DNA of 5,897 nucleotides. It comes from Alphaproteobacteria bacterium. Lineage in GTDB: Bacteria; Pseudomonadota; Alphaproteobacteria; Sphingomonadales; SMXR01. Numbering within the stretch: position 1 is the first letter of the stretch; every line of letters starts with the position of its first letter. This document shows, one piece after another, positions 3,571 to 5,897 of this stretch. The notes below the pieces were generated by a model, which worked only from the letters and a program-made list of their open reading frames with translations, did not search any database and was not told the DNA's origin. The position numbers and the translations under genes are program-made. The stretch lies in NCBI GenBank assembly GCA_004356215.1, contig SMXR01000015.1:1-5897 (forward strand), written 5' to 3'.

Positions 3571-5577
3571 ATGTCGAATAAAAAGAACACAGTGAAACCC
3601 GACAGAACCTTGGCGAATGCCATCCGTGCCTTGTCTATGGATGCCGTCCAACGGGCCAAATCAGGCCACCCCGGGATGCCGATGGGAATGGCCGATGCGG
3701 CGACGGTGCTGTTTTCAAAATTCCTGAAATTTGATCCGACCTGGCCGGAATGGCCCGACCGCGACCGTTTCGTGTTGTCTGCCGGGCATGGTTCGATGCT
3801 GTTGTATTCGCTTTTGTACCTGACCGGGTACAAGGGGCCGACCATTGAAGACATTAAAAATTTCCGCCAGCTGTTAAGCCCGTGTGCCGGCCACCCGGAA
3901 TATGGCGAACTGCCGGGGGTCGAAGCCACCACCGGGCCATTGAGCCAGGGCCTGGGCATGGCGGTCGGCATGGCCATCGCAGAACGGGCGCTTGGGGCCG
4001 AGTTTGGCCCTGAGGTTTTTGACCATTATACCTATGTTATTGTTGGTGACGGCTGCCTGATGGAGGGCCTCAGCCATGAAACCCTGTCACTCGCCGGGCA
4101 CCAGAAGTTAAGCAAGCTAATCGTGCTTTGGGACGACAATTCAGTCTCGATTGACGGGCCCACCAGTCTCGCGGTCTCCGACGATCAATGCCAGCGCTTT
4201 GAAGCGCATGGGTGGGATACTATCGCGGTTGACGGCCATGACCCGGCGGCGGTTGAGGCGGCGATCGCCAAAGCACGCAAAAGCGACAAACCTTCGCTGA
4301 TCGCCTGTAAGACAATAATCGGCTTTGGCGCCCCCAACAAACAGGGCACCGCGGCCACCCACGGCGCCCCTTTGGGGGAAGATGAGGTCGCCGCCGCCCG
4401 CAAGACCCTGGGTTGGCCCCACAAAGCCTTCGAAATCCCCGATGACATTCTTAAAACCTGGCGCGGTTTTGGCACCCGTTCAAAACCCGACGTCAAAGCC
4501 TGGAAAAAGCGTTTTCTGGATCTGGATGACCAAACCCGCAGTATTCTTGAAGGGCGCTTGAAAGGGACATTACCGGCAAGTCTGGACGCCAGGCTCAATG
4601 CTCATAAAAAGGCGCTGGTGGCAACCCCGAAGACGGTCGCTACCCGCAAGGCTTCCGGCGACGCTTTGGAAATTATCAATTCCCTGAGCGACGCCACCAT
4701 CGGCGGTTCGGCAGACCTGACCGGATCAAACAACACCCTGACCAGCGGGTTTCAGGCCATGACCCCTGAAAACCCAACCGGCAGGTACATTTATTACGGG
4801 GTTCGTGAATTTGCCATGGCCGCGTGCATGAACGGCCTGGCGCTGCACGGCGGGTTTATTCCCTATGGCGGCACTTTCCTGATCTTTACAGATTACGCCC
4901 GGCCGGCGATCCGGCTGGCGGCCTTGATGGGGCTGCGGTCAATTTTTGTCATGACCCACGATTCCATCGGCCTTGGCGAAGACGGCCCGACCCATCAAAC
5001 GATCGAGCATTTAATGAGCTTGCGCGCAATCCCCGGCCTTAATGTTTTCAGGCCTTGTTGCGCGGTTGAAGTGGCCGAATGCTGGGCGCTGGCGCTGGAA
5101 GACGCAAAAAAACCGAGTATTATAGCCCTGACCCGGCAAACCATCGCCCCGGTCAGGAACAAGCATTATGAAGAAAACATGAGCGCCCGCGGTGGCTATA
5201 TTTTACGCGATGCCGAAGCCAAGGCCCAGGTCACCCTGGTTGCCACCGGCTCGGAAGTCGAAGTGGCGCTGGCGGCCAAGGAAATCCTGGACAAAAAAAA
5301 TATTCCAGCACGGGTTGTCAGCATGCCCTCAATCGAACATTTCCTGGCCCAGTCCGCGGCCTACAAAAAAGAGGTTCTCGGCGCCGGGACATTGAAGGTT
5401 TCTATAGAGGCCGGAATTACCCGGGGCTGGGAAGCGATTGTCGGGGACAATGGTTTTTCGGTTGGAATCGACCGCTTTGGGTTGTCAGCGCCGGCAGAAG
5501 ATTTATATGTACATTTCGGCTTTACCGGCGCCGATGTCGCCGCCAGGATATTAAACAGGTTCCGGGCCAGTGCCTAA
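3571..5577 (+). CDS. tkt: Transketolase
   Basis: A complete 668-residue transketolase, close to the 663 residues of E. coli TktA. Using thiamine diphosphate and a divalent metal, it moves two-carbon units between sugar phosphates in the cytoplasm, linking the pentose phosphate (or Calvin) pathway to glycolysis. The N-terminal PP domain has H33 (SGHPGMPMGMAD), H73 (SAGHGS), H108 (GHPEYGE), G122-PLSQG and the ThDP motif from G159-D160-G161 to N190. The middle Pyr domain has R359 (TRKAS), S386 (GGSADLTGSN), the catalytic glutamate E413 (GVREFAM) and HDSIGLGEDGPTHQ (463-476). The C-terminal domain begins around 540 and includes VATGSEVEVALAA. All expected active-site residues are present. The start aligns with family N-termini, but no clear Shine-Dalgarno precedes it. 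The gap gene follows after 57 nt, so co-transcription is likely. Confidence 0.97.
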   Translation: MSNKKNTVKPDRTLANAIRALSMDAVQRAKSGHPGMPMGMADAATVLFSKFLKFDPTWPEWPDRDRFVLSAGHGSMLLYSLLYLTGYKGPTIEDIKNFRQLLSPCAGHPEYGELPGVEATTGPLSQGLGMAVGMAIAERALGAEFGPEVFDHYTYVIVGDGCLMEGLSHETLSLAGHQKLSKLIVLWDDNSVSIDGPTSLAVSDDQCQRFEAHGWDTIAVDGHDPAAVEAAIAKARKSDKPSLIACKTIIGFGAPNKQGTAATHGAPLGEDEVAAARKTLGWPHKAFEIPDDILKTWRGFGTRSKPDVKAWKKRFLDLDDQTRSILEGRLKGTLPASLDARLNAHKKALVATPKTVATRKASGDALEIINSLSDATIGGSADLTGSNNTLTSGFQAMTPENPTGRYIYYGVREFAMAACMNGLALHGGFIPYGGTFLIFTDYARPAIRLAALMGLRSIFVMTHDSIGLGEDGPTHQTIEHLMSLRAIPGLNVFRPCCAVEVAECWALALEDAKKPSIIALTRQTIAPVRNKHYEENMSARGGYILRDAEAKAQVTLVATGSEVEVALAAKEILDKKNIPARVVSMPSIEHFLAQSAAYKKEVLGAGTLKVSIEAGITRGWEAIVGDNGFSVGIDRFGLSAPAEDLYVHFGFTGADVAARILNRFRASA

Positions 5578-5607
5578 CCCTATTGGGCCTGACCCTATTG
5601 GGCCTGA
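5578..5607. repeat. 15-bp tandem duplication between tkt and gap
   Basis: Two exact adjacent copies of CCCTATTGGGCCTGA (5578-5592 and 5593-5607) begin immediately after the tkt stop codon. Each contains TTGGGC, a poor -35-like hexamer, and short CCC/GGG arms. It shifts spacing just before the TATAAT at 5609. Confidence 0.9.
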
Positions 5608-5608
5608 C

Positions 5609-5627
5609 TATAATTCGTTTAAGGGAG
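5609..5627 (+). promoter_or_regulatory. Possible gap promoter -10 and ribosome-binding site
   Basis: TATAAT at 5609-5614 is a perfect -10 hexamer, though the best -35-like box (TTGGGC, 5583-5588) is 20 nt away and weak. Initiation would fall near 5621, giving a very short leader. GGGAG at 5623-5627 is a good Shine-Dalgarno site, 7 nt before the gap ATG. The ribosome-binding site is convincing; the promoter is tentative. Confidence 0.4.
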
Positions 5628-5634
5628 TTAACAG

Positions 5635-5897
5635 ATGACAGTACGGGTAGCCATCAACGGCTTTGGAAGGATCGGCCGCAATATTCTGCGCGCCATCCAT
5701 GAAAGCGGGCGCAAGGACCTCCAGGTTGTGGCCGTCAATGATCTCGGCGATGTCGAGATGAACGCCTATCTTTTCAAGCGCGATTCAGTCCATGGCCCTT
5801 TCCCGGGCACGGTGGAAACCAAGGGCAGTTCCATGATTATCAACGGGGATGAAATTTCGGTCACGTCTGAGCGCGACCCGGCCAAGCTGCCGTGGCA
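5635..5897 (+). CDS. gap: Glyceraldehyde-3-phosphate dehydrogenase, N-terminal part
   Basis: The first 87 codons of type I phosphorylating GAPDH; the window ends inside the gene. The enzyme oxidises glyceraldehyde-3-phosphate to 1,3-bisphosphoglycerate in the cytoplasm. The Rossmann-fold dinucleotide motif INGFGRIGR (residues 7-15) is intact. VAVNDL (32-37) places D36 where NAD-preferring enzymes bind the adenosine ribose, favouring NAD over NADP. KRDSVHGPFPGTVE and the VTSERDPAKLPW block are also typical. The catalytic cysteine and histidine lie beyond the edge, so activity cannot be judged. It starts 57 nt after the tkt stop on the same strand. A tkt-gap pair is common in alphaproteobacteria and often continues with pgk, which cannot be checked here. 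Confidence 0.96.
   Translation, partial: MTVRVAINGFGRIGRNILRAIHESGRKDLQVVAVNDLGDVEMNAYLFKRDSVHGPFPGTVETKGSSMIINGDEISVTSERDPAKLPW

Noticed and set aside
4185..4598. A 137-codon open frame on the minus strand within tkt.
   Set aside because: It is an antisense shadow of the transketolase gene, whose own frame is complete and full of conserved motifs.

Overview
The window looks like chromosomal DNA from an alphaproteobacterium, perhaps Rhodospirillales-like. The evidence is the protein sequences and the gene order: a ZauP-like coiled-coil gene, zapA, a 5-formyltetrahydrofolate cyclo-ligase gene and a YmdB-type phosphoesterase gene lie beside yebC on one strand, with tkt and gap divergent. No species can be named from the sequence alone. 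The core genes are moderately GC-rich. The stretch at about 140-430 is strikingly AT-rich.

Layout. (1) 1-135, minus: N-terminal part of yebC, cut by the window edge. (2) 136-907: a gap of about 770 bp between yebC and the phosphoesterase gene. A 35-nt direct repeat (31/35 identical, with a 20-nt exact core) lies at 256-290 and 891-925. The second copy contains the last codons and stop of the phosphoesterase gene. Between the repeats are an AT-rich stretch, a strongly structured candidate leader RNA (about 412-573), a 64-codon gene for a small two-CxxC membrane protein (574-768, plus), a GC-rich terminator (796-832) and an inverted repeat (851-887). (3) 908-3242, minus: a compact operon read zauP-like, zapA, cyclo-ligase, phosphoesterase, with gaps of 17 and 12 nt and a 1-nt overlap, and a good promoter at 3275-3304. 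(4) 3305-3570: divergent intergenic region and tkt leader. (5) 3571-5577, plus: complete tkt. (6) 5578-5634: short intergenic region with a 15-bp tandem duplication, a perfect TATAAT and a Shine-Dalgarno site. (7) 5635-5897, plus: 5' part of gap.

Functionally, the plus-strand pair is central carbon metabolism (transketolase and glyceraldehyde-3-phosphate dehydrogenase). The minus operon joins a Z-ring module (ZauP-like protein and ZapA) to folate one-carbon salvage and a metallophosphoesterase.

The unusual part is 256-925. It looks like a roughly 635-bp insertion at the 3' end of the phosphoesterase gene that left that gene intact, carrying one small gene whose ribosome-binding site can be drawn in two mutually exclusive RNA folds. 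The repeats and the base pairing are read directly from the sequence. Insertion and switching are inferences.
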